A stretch of DNA of 64,000 nucleotides from Lonicera japonica (Eukaryota > Streptophyta > Magnoliopsida > Dipsacales > Caprifoliaceae), in the NCBI GenBank assembly GCA_021464415.1, contig CM038467.1:13719411-13783410 (forward strand), given 5' to 3'. Positions 23,612-36,418 of this stretch are shown piece after piece. A program made the translations under genes and the position numbers. How positions within the stretch are numbered: the first letter of the stretch is position 1; each line of letters starts with the position of its first letter. The notes beneath the pieces are model-generated. The model was not told the origin of the DNA and ran no database searches. It was given only the letters and a program-made list of their open reading frames with translations.

Positions 23612-26601
23612 TCAGTGAGCAGGGAAGAAAAGTGGAGAAGAATCTCTACGTAGTTTGCCATCAGAAACTCTGACTTTGGTCAACTTGTCTTCACACCAAT
23701 GCAATTGTTCATCACTTAGGTCTTTCATTCTCAAAACCCTAGAAACCACTTTTAGGTCTATCAGTGCCAACAATATCTCCATCTCCTCTTCTTCCTTTAA
23801 CCTCCTTTTCCTCAAGCATTTCCGAGATCTCCGTAGATCCTTTACCTTCATTTTTTTCTGCGCATTTTATTTTGTCGTCCACGGAGTAACTTATAAATAA
23901 ACAACCGTACATGAAGTTGTAAATAAAAATAAAAATAAAATTAATTAAGAGGTATGTGAGTGAATTAATACATACTTTTTTATTAACTTTCTTGAGTAGG
24001 AGGAGAAGAGTTGGATCAACAGAGGGTCTTCGGTTTCTCTTAAAGAAAGAAGTCAAAATCTGGCAGTGCTTCTGCTTGTCTGCCTTGAGAAAATTCATGA
24101 ATGTTCTTATTGCTTCCTCCATTATCCTTACAAATGTATCCGACCCTATTCTTGACACTATATAACCTTCCTCTTTCTTCTCATCATCTGAATCTACATA
24201 TATATATATACACACACAAACATAATTTAATTAGTTTATAATTACGATGCAGAGTACTGTAAAACTATTCTTCTAAATTAAAAGCATTATCACGAATGAA
24301 TTTAAATCATGCATGCAAAAGTAAAACAAATACATTTGGGCTGGGGAGGAGCCAAGTATTTGACTAGGGGTGAGGGGAAACTATAGCATCGGGGAAAAAT
24401 TCAATTAAGAGTTCTAGTACGATTTCTTTTAATAATTAAGGAGGCCAAAATAGCTAACAAATCTTTTTCTTTTCGATCTTTTTTTAATTTTATAAGGAAA
24501 AATTAACAGGCTAAGATTCTTTTAGTGCTTTTTGTGTAGATAACATTTCTCCTCAGTATAAGAATTTTTGAACAGCACTATATATATATATATATATGCT
24601 AGCTACTTATATTTCTCTTATCAATACTTTATCATATGCGCGAGGAGTCTTGTAAATACTTTTATTTTTCAATTTGTACAATATATTTCCAAGAACAACA
24701 AATTGAAAGTGAAAAGTAATTGAGGGAGTTTTTGGTTACCGCGGTATTCAGGTACTTGGAGCAATTTAGGTGCTAAACTTCTCATCCTGGCATAAATCTC
24801 AGGTCTTCTACCATGTTCATAAGGCTCATTCTCAACATACCTCTGCAACAAAACTTGGAATTGTTGAAACTGTTGTGCTATATATGCAGGGCAGCCAGGA
24901 TCAGAATCCCGGCGAGTAGCTCTGAGCCTGTGGAAGTAGTTGTAGTTCCAATTTAGAGCTTCCCATGTTAAGCATATTTGAGCTACGTACGCACCCTCCA
25001 GTTCATGATATGGATTTCGTCGAAGATGATCTGTCGTTTTTTTGTTTATCGTCCCCAATTTGAGAACAATCCTCTCTGATATTGATCTTGGACATGCCTG
25101 TATTGACCTAAGTGACTCTGCAAGTTAGGGGTGGTTTGGTTCATTAGTCCTTGATAGTAATTAATTATGGACGGTTTTATTAGTCCTTGATATACATTTT
25201 TAGTTTTGTTTTATTTTTACGCCCCACCTAAAAACATGACATGTTAAAACTTGGTGGTGGGAATATTCTGTGCTTGTAGCATTGCTGTACAAAAACAAAA
25301 TTTCCCATCTATTTGGACCAACAGGACAATATTTTGGTAAATTTAAAAAGAATGGTGAAAGACCCCACCTGAACTAATCTAGGGATCTCAAATTTGAGTC
25401 TCACCAAATTGATTGTCATAATGTAGATTTGCTCAAAACCAATGAAAACAAATCCTTTTTTAATTTTTTATCTTCATGCACAATTTGTAGAAGTGAAACA
25501 GAGAAGATATATACAGGTAAAAAGTTCATGTATCGTACCTGTTTCATGGAGCTTTTGTGCACTAATTCGATCCAAAAACAGCATCTCTTCATCATATTTT
25601 TGGAACACAGTGTAAGACTCCCACTTAGGGCAACTTCTTCGCGAAGAAGACGAGAATGGATCTTCAGTTCCCGAATCCCTAAAATTAATGGAGCTTCTCC
25701 ATTCTGAGGAGCTCTTGGAAGTTGAACCAACTGTACATGAATCCCCAAATACTTCCTCATTCTCCTTTCCTTCTTCAACTTTCATCTTCCTGCTATCACA
25801 CCTCGGCGGTTGAAATATCAAAAACTTTTCGTCCCTTGTGAAATTTGCCACCTGATCCTCATTTCCATTTTCATCGTTAACGTACTTTCCTGTAACAGCA
25901 TAAGCGATATTAGGCCTAATACAATTGTTTTTCTTTTTAGATATAAATTTTAATGTGTTATAACTTTTTAAACGCGTTATTAACATACCATCATGGTTTT
26001 CTTCAGTGGTTACGATGCCACTATCTCTTCCAGTGATATCTTCTTCTTCAGCCCCCTCTTCGCTTTCATATTCAGATTCTGAAGGGGGTGAGCTATAATA
26101 TGATAATTGGTCCGAATCCAAACTTTGATTTGGCTCTGCTAGCATGGGCTTGCAAGGGTTCACCATTCCTTGGCCAGGTTGGTCCATCCGGGTCACTTTG
26201 GTTGGCAAGAATGGCAGTGCCTCACCGCCACATGTGGTGTCCACCAGGTTATTTTCGTCCGTGCATTCAGAGTGATAATACCCATTATCTTCTTCCTCTT
26301 CTTCATCGGAAAACACATATTCGTATTCATCCAGCTGATTCCTGTAAAAACAAAAAGAAAGAAAAATAGGATTTAATTACATAACATCGCACTAACAATA
26401 ACATTATTATTTGTGCATGTGCGTGTGCGTGTGAGTGTGAGGGAGAGATTGGTAGTACCTTTGGAGAAATGAAATGTTTGAAATGTAAGAGTAGAATTTG
26501 GCAAGAAGAATGGAGGAGAGGTAGAAGAAGATGAAGAGGAGCTGAAAGGAGGTGGAGACATTGTAGAAGAGCCTAATCAGAGTTTCTTTTGAACATTGCA
26601 T
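23612..26601 (-). CDS. DUF1666 family protein, 562 aa
   Basis: Six exons read right to left: 26601-26459, 26341-25989, 25889-25539, 25117-24740, 24193-23976 and 23857-23612. All phases agree. The N terminus (about residues 8-42) is strongly hydrophobic (FQLLFIFFYLSSILL), a possible membrane segment or signal anchor. A long acidic low-complexity region follows (runs such as SDEEEEED and ESEEGAEEED), and then SSSSRRSCPKWESY. The DUF1666 core starts near residue 280. It includes HELEGAYVAQICLTWEALNWNY, read here as a split of HELEGAYVAQ and CLTWEALNWNY, then EPYEHGRRPEIYARMRSLAP. Further on come RIMEEAIRTFMNFLKADK, and DEQLHWCEDKLTKVRVSDGK near the C-terminal end. Arabidopsis At1g73850 is the relative I recall. 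Some databases call family members 'ribosomal protein L34Ae', without functional proof. The biochemical role is unknown. The gene seems intact. Confidence 0.88.
25890..25988 (-). other. 99-nt intron without in-frame stop in the DUF1666 gene
   Basis: It is bounded by CATGATG|GTATGTT and TGTTACAG|GAAAG, and its AT-rich composition supports an intron. Its length is a multiple of three and it contains no in-frame stop. Retention would add 33 residues and keep the frame. Confidence 0.75.
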
Positions 26602-28508
26602 ATTTTTATCGGGTTTATTTTCTTTATTTTGGTTATTTGATCCAAAGATAAGAGTCTCAAAGGACTCTCTCTAATACATTAAAGCAAAGTTAGTGTGAGA
26701 GAAAAAGCTAGGGTGTGCTTTGGTTGCTTTCATACATTTATTTATCTTCCCAGCTTGTTTCTTAATACGTCTACTTCAATTCCTTTCCTCGAAATGACTA
26801 ATGGGCCCTGGTGCGTTAATTTTTCCTGGATATAGCACTCAAAGAATTCCAAACCCAACAAAAAAATAAAATAAATAAATTCCTAGCTAATTAAATGTCT
26901 AATACGCATGCAGTACTAGCTAGAAGATTATGAATTAATTGTTACAAATTATTTTGACGCCGGCCCCTAGCTAACAGGGCTATCAATATTAGTTGGGTCT
27001 TGTGAGTGACTTAACAACTTGTTATATATATATATATATATATATATTTGCTATTCCAAATTAATAGGAGTACGTTTGCAAACATTAATTTTATATGTCA
27101 AAAGAGTCCAAATTAATACTATGTTAGATTGATTGCTTTTTAGTGCATTATGGAGTACGTTGCCAGCTTGGTAGCTATAAACAAAAATAAATTAAAAAAC
27201 AAAATACTTTAATTTGCATCAAAATAAAGTACAGAAACTTTGTATTATAGCATATATGTATATTATATATAAATTAATTATAAATTAAACTACTCGATAA
27301 GAACCGTGTTGAATCTTATCTTATTTTTAAAGCACTCATAACAAGAACAAAAGTAAAAAAGAGGAAACCAAAACCCAGCCACACGCATATGTAAACATAG
27401 GTGACTTGTTGCTTTACAAAAGGTCTTATTAAAGTAGGATCCAGTGAGATTTGTAGTTTTAGAACTACAATTTATTATTAAAGATTTTGTAAGAGTCTTG
27501 TTATAAATTATTTTTAATTATTCTTTGACTCTTAATGGAAGAAAGGGATGGTTATTAATTAATTATATTACTATTTGGTTGTGTAAATTATTTTATTCTA
27601 AATTAATAAATTGTAATTTTTTTCACTTTAGCTAAAAATTAGGTGGTGTGAATTTTTTTGCATTAACTTTTATGATAGTTATAAGTTATGTAATTTCAAC
27701 TATGTATTTATATTTTCTTATTTAATATCTTACTTATTAACTTAAGTTTATGGTTTTATATAGAAGTTCATATTTATTACCAAATATTTAAATTAAATAA
27801 TTTATAAAATAATTTTAAATTATACAATTTGTAAATTAGAGTACAATTAAACAAAATTTTGTGCGTGCATATAAAACAGGTGGGGTATTTTTGTAACTTT
27901 GAGGTTCTCATTTAAAGCATTGATTGTCGCCTCTTGAGTCGTCTTTAACTTGGCCACTAAGGTTTCTCGGCGCATCATGTCTCAAAATATATATATTTTT
28001 GTGGAAAACATCCCAATCCGTGTTTACTGTCTAGCGTATTATCAATCAGCATATATGGGGCGGAATAAATACAAATTCGCCTTTTTTATTTTTATTTTTT
28101 AACCTTTAAAGAAAAAAAATCAATAAAATGGTTTTCAATGTTTGTCCAAAAAATTAGGCTTTTCATTGCGAGAAGATAGTAATTTTAGAGTATAGGAGTG
28201 TTAAAGTTAATTCAAAAATTTACTTAACGACTGAATAAATCCGTAAATCTCTAACAAAAAAGAAAAAACCAAGAACGAAAAAACTGAGCTAAAACCGAAT
28301 AATTTAGTTTAGGTTTGGGCCCAACTAGTCTAGAATCGAACCGAACCAAATTTTGTAAATGAATTCCTTTAGCACCGTCAAGCACTAATTTATAAAATGC
28401 ACATGCCTCTCTTAATTTCTTTTTCGTTTCTCTTTTCCTTTAATTGGTTTTACTTTTTATTTATGAAATTGTATAATGGTATTCTTAGATAAAGTTTAGC
28501 TTCAGATC
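26602..28508. other. Intergenic stretch upstream of the DUF1666 gene
   Basis: The first few hundred bases should be 5' UTR and promoter of the minus-strand gene. The remainder is AT-rich with (AT)n at about 27025-27048. No gene is seen. Confidence 0.5.
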
Positions 28509-28825
28509 TGTGGGGGTTAAAAGTATCACATACCTGTATACACAGTGGATTGATTTGGATCTTGTGCGATTGGCCTTACGATACTCGCGTTGTGTAGCGT
28601 TACACGAACGACCACCACTGTGCCCACAACTTTAAATACTCTCTACAAGGAACCCTAGAATGTGCTTGAGAAAAGATGACGGCCGCCTCTAATTCTGTTG
28701 TGTATTGTGTGTTGTTATTTAGGTCTAAAAATAAAGTATATATCATTAGGCTTAAAGGGCTTTGAACCCTAAGGCCCACTATGGGTGTCCCTGTTGGGCT
28801 AAACCAACAGGCCCAAAAGCCAATA
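28509..28825 (-). repeat. 3' LTR of the copia element
   Basis: It matches the LTR at 34613-34934 over nearly its full length, for example through TTGTGCGATTGGCCTTACGA. Substitutions and small indels are scattered, and the first bases are altered (TATTGG instead of TGTTGG on the minus strand). Confidence 0.9.
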
Positions 28826-29945
28826 TCTCCCACTCACACATAGTGGGCAAATAATCGCATTCTCCCTTGCACTATTTTAGATTCTCCGTTCATACTTAGT
28901 AAATGAGATGTGCGACCGCGAGCTACTTGAAAATGAAACTTTGGAATACTATGCCAAATTCCCAAAGAACTAGCATAGAACATCCCCATAGTGTCTCGTT
29001 CTACCCCTGACCTATTTAGCCATATTCAGATTAAGCATCTCCAATTCCTCGGAGTCACATCTCGGATCAATGCTTAAATCTCTTCAGTTTTATTCTCACA
29101 GCTACGTTGCTATTCTCAGAAAGCGACATAACTTGGCACTAGTGATCATAAAACTTGAACGTGCTACCAAACAGTCATCCTTTCGCCCTTATATCACTTA
29201 GATTATATTCAATTGCTTTCTCAACGATATCCCTTTAGGCCGCATCAGTCTTAGCCATAGGATACACACATCAAAGTAGCATACATTGAACTTCCTCTTC
29301 ATGATACAGTCAAAAGTCATATAGGGCAAAAATATTAGAGGATCATATATATATTGTATCAATCCATAAGGACTCACACAGTCAAAAAGCAGGGATCATT
29401 CTTTCACTTCCTTGTATATGTCGCGAAGCACATGTAGAATGACTTACATGTTACGGTGGAGTTCTCTTTTAATAAAGAGCGTATGTCACTACCAAACACA
29501 GTACAGATCTTAGTTCAGTCGTTGTCAAACGCTTAACCCGAAAAAACTACTTGCTCGCTCGTCTCAACGGCTAGTTGAAATTTCGCATCTAGTTATTCAT
29601 AGGTCATATATGGATAGTGGGGTATCCACATTCAGTCTTCGAAAGACTCTATCTTGGCCCTTTTCAAGTCGACGCTTCAATCAATGTCAGCTCAGCTCGC
29701 TATCACAGCGCCATAAGCTTGACGTGTCTCATCTTTGCTCGCCTTTCAGGCGCCAAAGGCGATCACTCGTGTGAGAGAGTCGATCCATACCTATTGACAT
29801 ACTCATACCATGATATCCAAACCATGGATAATGTGTGTGCTAGCAGTTATATTAAGACAATAACGTAAGAGCAATAAATTTTAAAAAAATTATTAATAGT
29901 AATATCAACGACATCAAATATCTTCTATGGTCAGGAAGCAAACAA
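28826..29945 (-). other. Non-coding stretch of the copia element between RNase H and the 3' LTR
   Basis: About 1.1 kb between the end of the RNase H frame and the polypurine tract. No long conserved frame was recognised. This is longer than the short spacer usual in compact copia elements. Confidence 0.5.
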
Positions 29946-32900
29946 TCACAACATACGTAACCCTAAACTCCTAACATGAGCCTGGTAAACGTCTCTAACT
30001 ATAGGCTTAGTCAAGGGGTCTGTAACCATGCGACTAGTAGAGATATGCTTAAGGACCGCCTCCTTTTGCACAACCATGTCACGAATGAAATGGTATTTAA
30101 TGTCTATGTGTTTGGTTTTTTCATGATACTTGGGACCCTTGGAGTATGCAAGAGCTGCCGAGCTATCACAATATATCGTAACTGGCTCCGAAGCGCTTTT
30201 AACAATGCAAAACTCTCGAAGGAATCTTCTTAACCAAACACCTTGATATATTGTGATAGTGCAATACTCTGCCTCCATCGTAGATAGTGCAATGCAAGTC
30301 TATTTTTTGCTGCACCATGATATTGCTCCATCATTGAGCAAGAAAGCATAGCCTGACGTCGATTTGCGTCCGTCTGGGTCCCCTTTTCAGTCAGTATCGG
30401 TGTATCCAACTACACGCAAATTCGATGCTTGATAGAAAAACATATAATCAGCTGTCCCTTTCAGATATCGAAGTATTCTCTTCACTGCTTTCTAATGAGC
30501 AACGCCAGGATTCCCTTGAAATCTACTGACAAGACCAACTGCATAGTAAATGTCGGGCTGTGTACACATCATCGCATACATTAGGCTATCAACAGCGTTA
30601 GCATACGGAACACGAGCTATCTTTTCCTTCTCATCAAGAGTCTTAGGACACATATTCATACATAAGGTATTACCCTTCGCAATAGGAGTGTCTATGGGTT
30701 TACAAACTTGCATTTGAAAACACTCAAATACATTTCTTATGTAAGTCTATTGAGACAAACCAATAAGTTTCCTTGATCGATCTCTTAGGATCTTAACTCC
30801 GAGCACATAACTTGCCTTTCCCGTGTCTTTTATTTTAAAATTTAAAGACAACCACGTTTATGTGGCGACAACCATCTCCTTATTATTTTTAGCTAATAGT
30901 ATGTCGTCTACATACAAAGAGAGAATCAAGAAACTATTCCCAGAACGTTTTACGTACACACAGTGGTCCTCCTCGATCATCGTAAACCCATTTGAAGAAA
31001 TGGCTAGATGGAATCTCAGGTACCATTGTCTAGATGACTACTTCAACCCATAAATGGATCATTTGAGCTTGCAAACTTTGCGCTCTTTCCCGCTAGCTAT
31101 AAATCCAACAGGTTGATTCATATAGATTTCCTCATCTAGTTCTCCATTAAGAAATGCAGTTTTAACGTCTATCTGAAAAAGTTTTAAATCCATATGAGCG
31201 ACAATAGCTAGAATGAGGTGGATTGAGGCAAACCTCACTACCGGTGAGAATGTTTCCTCATAGTCAACGCCTTCCTTTTGGGTATAGCCTTTCGCCACAA
31301 GGCGAGCTTTATACCTATCAATGGAACCATCTGCCTTGCGTTTGACTTTTAGAACTCATTTGTTTTCAATAGTCTTTCACCCCGGCGGAAGATCTACCAA
31401 GTCCCGAACATTGTTCTTCATCATAGACTCTATCTCATCAATCATTGCAACTTTTCATTTAGTCGAAGCAGGGGATGTGATAGCCTACTGATAATTTCTA
31501 GGCTCATTTACATCTTGCAGAGTACACATGAAAGCTGCTCCCTCAATCTCAAAACGACAACGTGGGATACTTTCACGATTGCTCATACACAAGTGTGAAC
31601 TTTGGGAATTAGTCTCTAATTGAGGGACACTCCCACTAGGAGGTCGCACGCTCCCACTAGGAAGTGAGTCGGTCTCAACATCTTCATTCGGATTTGAAAC
31701 GCCTTCATTCGATTCGACCATTTCAAACAACTTAATGTTTCTGTCCACATCCCCTCTCTTGGGAAATTCATTCTCTAGGAAATTCACATATCGTAACTCA
31801 ATCTCAGAAACAGTTCCATCTTCTTGTTCACCAAGCATCACATATCCTTTAAATTCCTCAGAATATCTAATGAATATGCATTTATGTGCCCTAGGGCCTA
31901 GTTTTCCATGCGAATGAGAACTAGTGTGAACATATCCTGCTGTGCCCCATGGGCGTAAATGGCTTAAGTCAGGTTTTCTGCCCGTCCAAAGCTCATAAGG
32001 CGTTGATGAAACAGATTTAGAAGGCACACGATTGAGGATGTAGGCAGCAGCTAAGATAGCATCACCCCAAAAAGATATTTGGAGGTTAGCTTGCGCCATC
32101 ATCGATCTAACCATATCCAAAAGGGTTATATTCCTTCTCTCCGCTACACCATTTTATTGCAGAGTATATGGAGTAGTTAACTACCTCTGAATACCTTTTT
32201 CATCACAGAGCTGCTTAAATAGCTTAGATAAATACTCACGTCCACGATCAGTAAGAAAAACCTTAATGGTCCTTCTACTTTGATTCTCAACCAGCCTCAT
32301 AAAACGCTTAAAGCAATCCAATGCTTCAGACTTGTGGGAGATCAAATATACAAAACCGTAACGTATGTAGTCATTTATAAATGTGATAAAATAGCTAGTA
32401 CCATGCCTTGCCCTCACACTAAGTGGGCCACAGATGTCTGAATGTACTAATTGCGAAGGAAAAGATGCTCTAGTGGCCTTTCCAAACAGTTTTCTAGTTG
32501 ACTTTCCTACTAAGCAATGCTCACAATTGGGCAAACTAACTTTAGCGAGCTGACCTAATAAGCCCTCTTTAGCTAATCGATTCATTCTGTCCTGGCCTAT
32601 ATGACCAAGTCTAGCATGCCAAATTGTAGAATTATCAACAGAAGTCACAAAAAAAATAGAATTATTATTACTGGAATGACAAATATCCAAAACAAATAAT
32701 CCATCAGAAATAAAACCACTACCATAAAAAATTATTCCATTAAAAATACTAACATTATTGTTCTCGAAAACTACTCGAAATCCTAGTCTAAGCAAAGTAG
32801 AAACTGATAAAAGGTTTCGTCGAATATCAGGAGCAAACAATACATCATGGATCAATAGGTCGCGTCCACCGCGCATGCACAGCTTGTAAGTACCAATACC

Positions 32901-33944
32901 TATAACCTGAACAGCTACTCCATTGCCCATGTAACGTACTCTACTTCCTGCTGGTATTCGGAGGTACTCCACATATCCAACTCTATCCCTCACGACATGT
33001 TCGGACGCTTCTGAATCCATAATCCAATCATAGGAAGGATGAGCTACCATAACATGACTTGGTACATAAACAAAAGAAGAATTAGAACTTAAGAGTACCT
33101 TCTTCGGCTCAGTGCAGTCACGAGCGAAGTAACCTTCCTTGCCATAGTTAAAACATGCTTTGTCGGCGTTGCCCTTCTTACCACCCCGCTTGTCCCGCTT
33201 GTGTTTGATAGAGTTTGTCTTCTTAGGCTGAAGTTCATCATCGTTCCTCTTCCTGTTGTTCTGGTTCTTGCGCTTAAACCCAGATGCCTTGCGCGAACCA
33301 AAGTGAACCACATAAGAGGAATTATTAGCTTTAGCAGCTTCCAAGCGCTCCGTGTCTAACTTTAAATGACGCGCAAGATCATCAAAAGTTTTGATGTTTT
33401 CATTGTGCGTCATATTAACTCTCATATGTTCCCACGAATCAGGTAGAGAATGAATCTCAGCTTGAACATGTTGTTCATCGCTCAAGTTGTTCCCAGCTGC
33501 CTTGAGCTCGCGGATCATAGTTGACATCTGTCTAAGATGCTGCTTCATCGGGGTGTTAGAGCGCATCTTCTATGTGTCAAACTTCAAAGTCAACGCACGC
33601 AACCTAGTAGCTGAAGTGGAACCATACTTAGCTTTCAGGGCATCCCACATTTCTCGAGCAGTCTTACAGTCCTTAAACGCGCTGATCAAGTTATTATGCA
33701 TGTTGCTAAGCATAAAAAAGCGCGCACAACGATCCTTCTTGACCAACTGAGTGTAGGCCTCTTGATCGCGCCGATGTTGGGCACCATTGCCATCCTCCGG
33801 TGGTGGAGTCAAATATTGGGTAATGGTTTCCAAAACCTCTTGTTCATCAAGGAGATATTGGATTTTACGGTGCCAAATATCATAATTGTCACAATCTAAT
33901 TTCTCTCATTTGTTCAAGTCAGCAACAATGCTCTTAAAAGTCAT
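29946..33944 (-). pseudogene. Degenerate copia gag-pol region
   Basis: The frames follow one another on the minus strand and are broken by stops. Gag (33944-about 33100) begins MTFKSIVADLNK and then meets a stop. Its zinc knuckle reads CFNYGKEGYFARDC, so the second Cys and the His are replaced. The protease motif reads DSEA instead of the usual DSGA. The integrase keeps an H-H-C-C pattern (HARLGH...CEHC) and a TDRGREY block, followed by a stop (about 32181). The reverse transcriptase has [12 protein letters not shown] and an intact YVDD near 30905-30915. RNase H (30278-29946) has YCDSSAAL and HIDIKYHF. At least four stops make the product non-functional. Confidence 0.9.
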
Positions 33945-34612
33945 CTAATATGCGCAAAAATAAGAATATTTAATAAGGATATTATTATCAGCACAGCACA
34001 CATAATATTTTACAGCACAAATCTTAAATAAAATTTAATAGTTCACACATGACACGAGATCGAAAGATTGCTACGCTAAAAATCATCTTCCCCATTATGT
34101 GATATTATTAAATTAAAATTAAAATTATGCGCAAAATTGTATAGGAGCTTTAAGTTATCACTACACTCCCACTATATATAAAACAGGTAATGATATATAG
34201 CAGTGAATTATATCAAAAAAATGCATGGTACCACAATAACCCAAAAAACTATTTTTTTTATTTAAATAAAAAAACTTTTTTTCTTCAAAAAACTGATTTT
34301 CTTCAAAAAAACAGAAAACTTTTTTTTTAAATAAAAAAAAACTATTTTTCTTCAAAAAACAGAAAAATGGTTTTTTTTAAATCAAAAAACAGAAAACTGT
34401 TTTTTTTAAATAAAAAAACTGTTTCTTTTTCAAAAAATAGAAAACTATTTATTTTTTTAATAAATCAAAAAAAACTCTCCTAAGAGTATTTATATATATA
34501 TTAACACAGCAGATCATTTACTACGAAAATCATACATACATATATATATATATACAAGAGATTGCACATGCGTGATTGTGTATGAAGACCAATCATATCC
34601 CTCTGATACCAA

Positions 34613-34934
34613 TGTAGGAAAAATAATACAGTATAAGTATCCCATACCTGTATACACAGCGAATTAATTTGGATCTTGTGCGATTGGCCTTACGATACTT
34701 GCTTTGTGTAGCGTTACACGAACGACCACCACTGTGCCCACAGCTTCAAATACTCTCTACAAGGAACCCTAGAATGTGCTTGAGAAGAGATGACAGCTGC
34801 CTCTAATTCTGTTGTGTGTTGTTATTTAGGTCTAAAGACCTAAATATATATCATTATGCTTAAAGGGCTTTGAAACCCTAAGGCCAACTATGGGTGTCCC
34901 TGTTAGGCTAAACCAACAGGCCCAAAAGCCAACA
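34613..34934 (-). repeat. 5' LTR of the copia element
   Basis: On the minus strand it begins TGTTGGCTTTTGGGCC and ends CCTACA next to the primer-binding site. It is about 322 bp long. Confidence 0.9.
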
Positions 34935-36418
34935 GTTTGCTTCTATTTCTATTGTATTATGTAATATGTTCTCTGTAAATGATCTGTGGGGTTTGATTTG
35001 TTTATGAAATTGAGTTAAAGTTTCATAACAATTCATAGGTTCATGCATGTTTGATCGACTAATTTTTGTGTGAACTTACTTTTTTGTTAATGCTATTACT
35101 TTCTTATGAGCTTCAAAGATATTAACCTAGAATATTGTTTTGGTACCCCACTGTTTTGGTCCACTATTATGTTAATTTTATTCAAAAAAAATATATGTAA
35201 AAACCGAATAAAATCACACTGAAATATTTGGTTCGAGTTTGGGTTTAGAATATTTATAAACCGAACTGAATCAAACTTTTACATTTGGTTTGGGTTTAGA
35301 GTACCCAGTTCCCATTCCGATCAAAATCGAAAACACCCCTATTAGACTATCACATGGTAGTTTTTTTTTTAGATAAGAAGATCACATTATATATATATAG
35401 GCAAGTGCAGAGCCATAATTTGAACGAAGGGAGATGGGGGGAGGGCAAAATTTACTCTATTTAGTTGTAAGTTAAACATGTGATATGTTTTTCTTTTTTT
35501 AGGAATTAGTTTGTTTAAATTTTGTAATTTCACAAATTATTATATTTTTAAGGTACGATGAGACCCAATTTCTCCCCAAATTAAAAGCTAGGCTTAAAAT
35601 ATACTTGAAGAAATTAATTAGGACATGGAGCAACCGGATGCCAAACCACATATAAAAAAGAAGGGCAACTAGCAGTAAGAGCATTGGTGAAGAGATATAA
35701 GGTAAGAGTATACTTCTGGTGAGGAGGGGAATGACCATCAAGAATGTTGTTGTCGTGTGAAAAATAAAAGAAGGGAGAGGATTTCGTTTAGATAAGATAA
35801 TTTTGTTGAGAGGGAATTTCTTTTAGATAGTTAGGTTTTGTTGAGAGCGGAAAAGTGAGCATGAAAATTTGAGTGGAGATTTTGTTTTTTTAGTGAAAAA
35901 AAATAAGCGTTAGAAGTGTTGAAAGGTTAATGTGTATAGGATCCTAAACAATTAAAATTTTCACATAGGACCCTAGCCTAAAGTATTAAAATTCTCATAT
36001 AGGACCCTGAAGAATTAAAAATTTCACATATGACCTTAAAAAGTTATAATATGTATATGTTCTCCCTGACTCTAACGTGCCTCCGCCCCGATTTCCATGA
36101 ACTAGTTTCAAAGTAATCAATATTAATAACAATGATATTTATTTAGCTATTATAGGTAAAAACAATTATTTAGAGTTGTGAATATTAATTTGAGATATGA
36201 AAGAAAAAAAAAACCATATCTCTTAATTTGGGACAAACTTAAAGACTCTTGCAATACAGAGATATCATCATGGCTAGCATGAAGGTGAATCTTACTAAAA
36301 CTATGAATTAGACTCTATAATTTTTATATAGGATAGGATACTCTCTAGGAGCTTAGCCTCCACCATGTGAATTAACCTAACATACTTTTAGGCAAAGGAA
36401 TGGAAGTGGGGACTCAAC
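34935..36418. other. Intergenic stretch with a small tandem repeat
   Basis: No gene is seen. At about 35938-36050 a unit like TTAAAATTTTCACATAGGAC occurs three times with drift. Confidence 0.55.

Larger units (their letters stand above)
28509..34934 (-). mobile_element. Decayed Ty1/copia LTR retrotransposon, 6.4 kb
   Basis: Two LTRs bracket a pol region in copia order (protease, integrase, reverse transcriptase, RNase H) on the minus strand. The primer-binding site next to the 5' LTR (complement of about 34601-34612) reads TGGTATCAGAG, matching initiator Met-tRNA as in most plant copia elements. A purine-rich GTGGGAGATA precedes the 3' LTR. Several stops and lesions make it non-autonomous. 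No clean 5-bp target duplication was found, and the outer end of the 28509 LTR seems eroded. Confidence 0.92.

Noticed and set aside
30823..31053. Plus-strand open frame as a gene
   Set aside because: It is the antisense shadow of the copia reverse transcriptase; the YVDD motif is read on the other strand.
34161..34355. Phe/Lys-rich minus-strand frame
   Set aside because: It is low-complexity A/T runs in the leader of the copia element.
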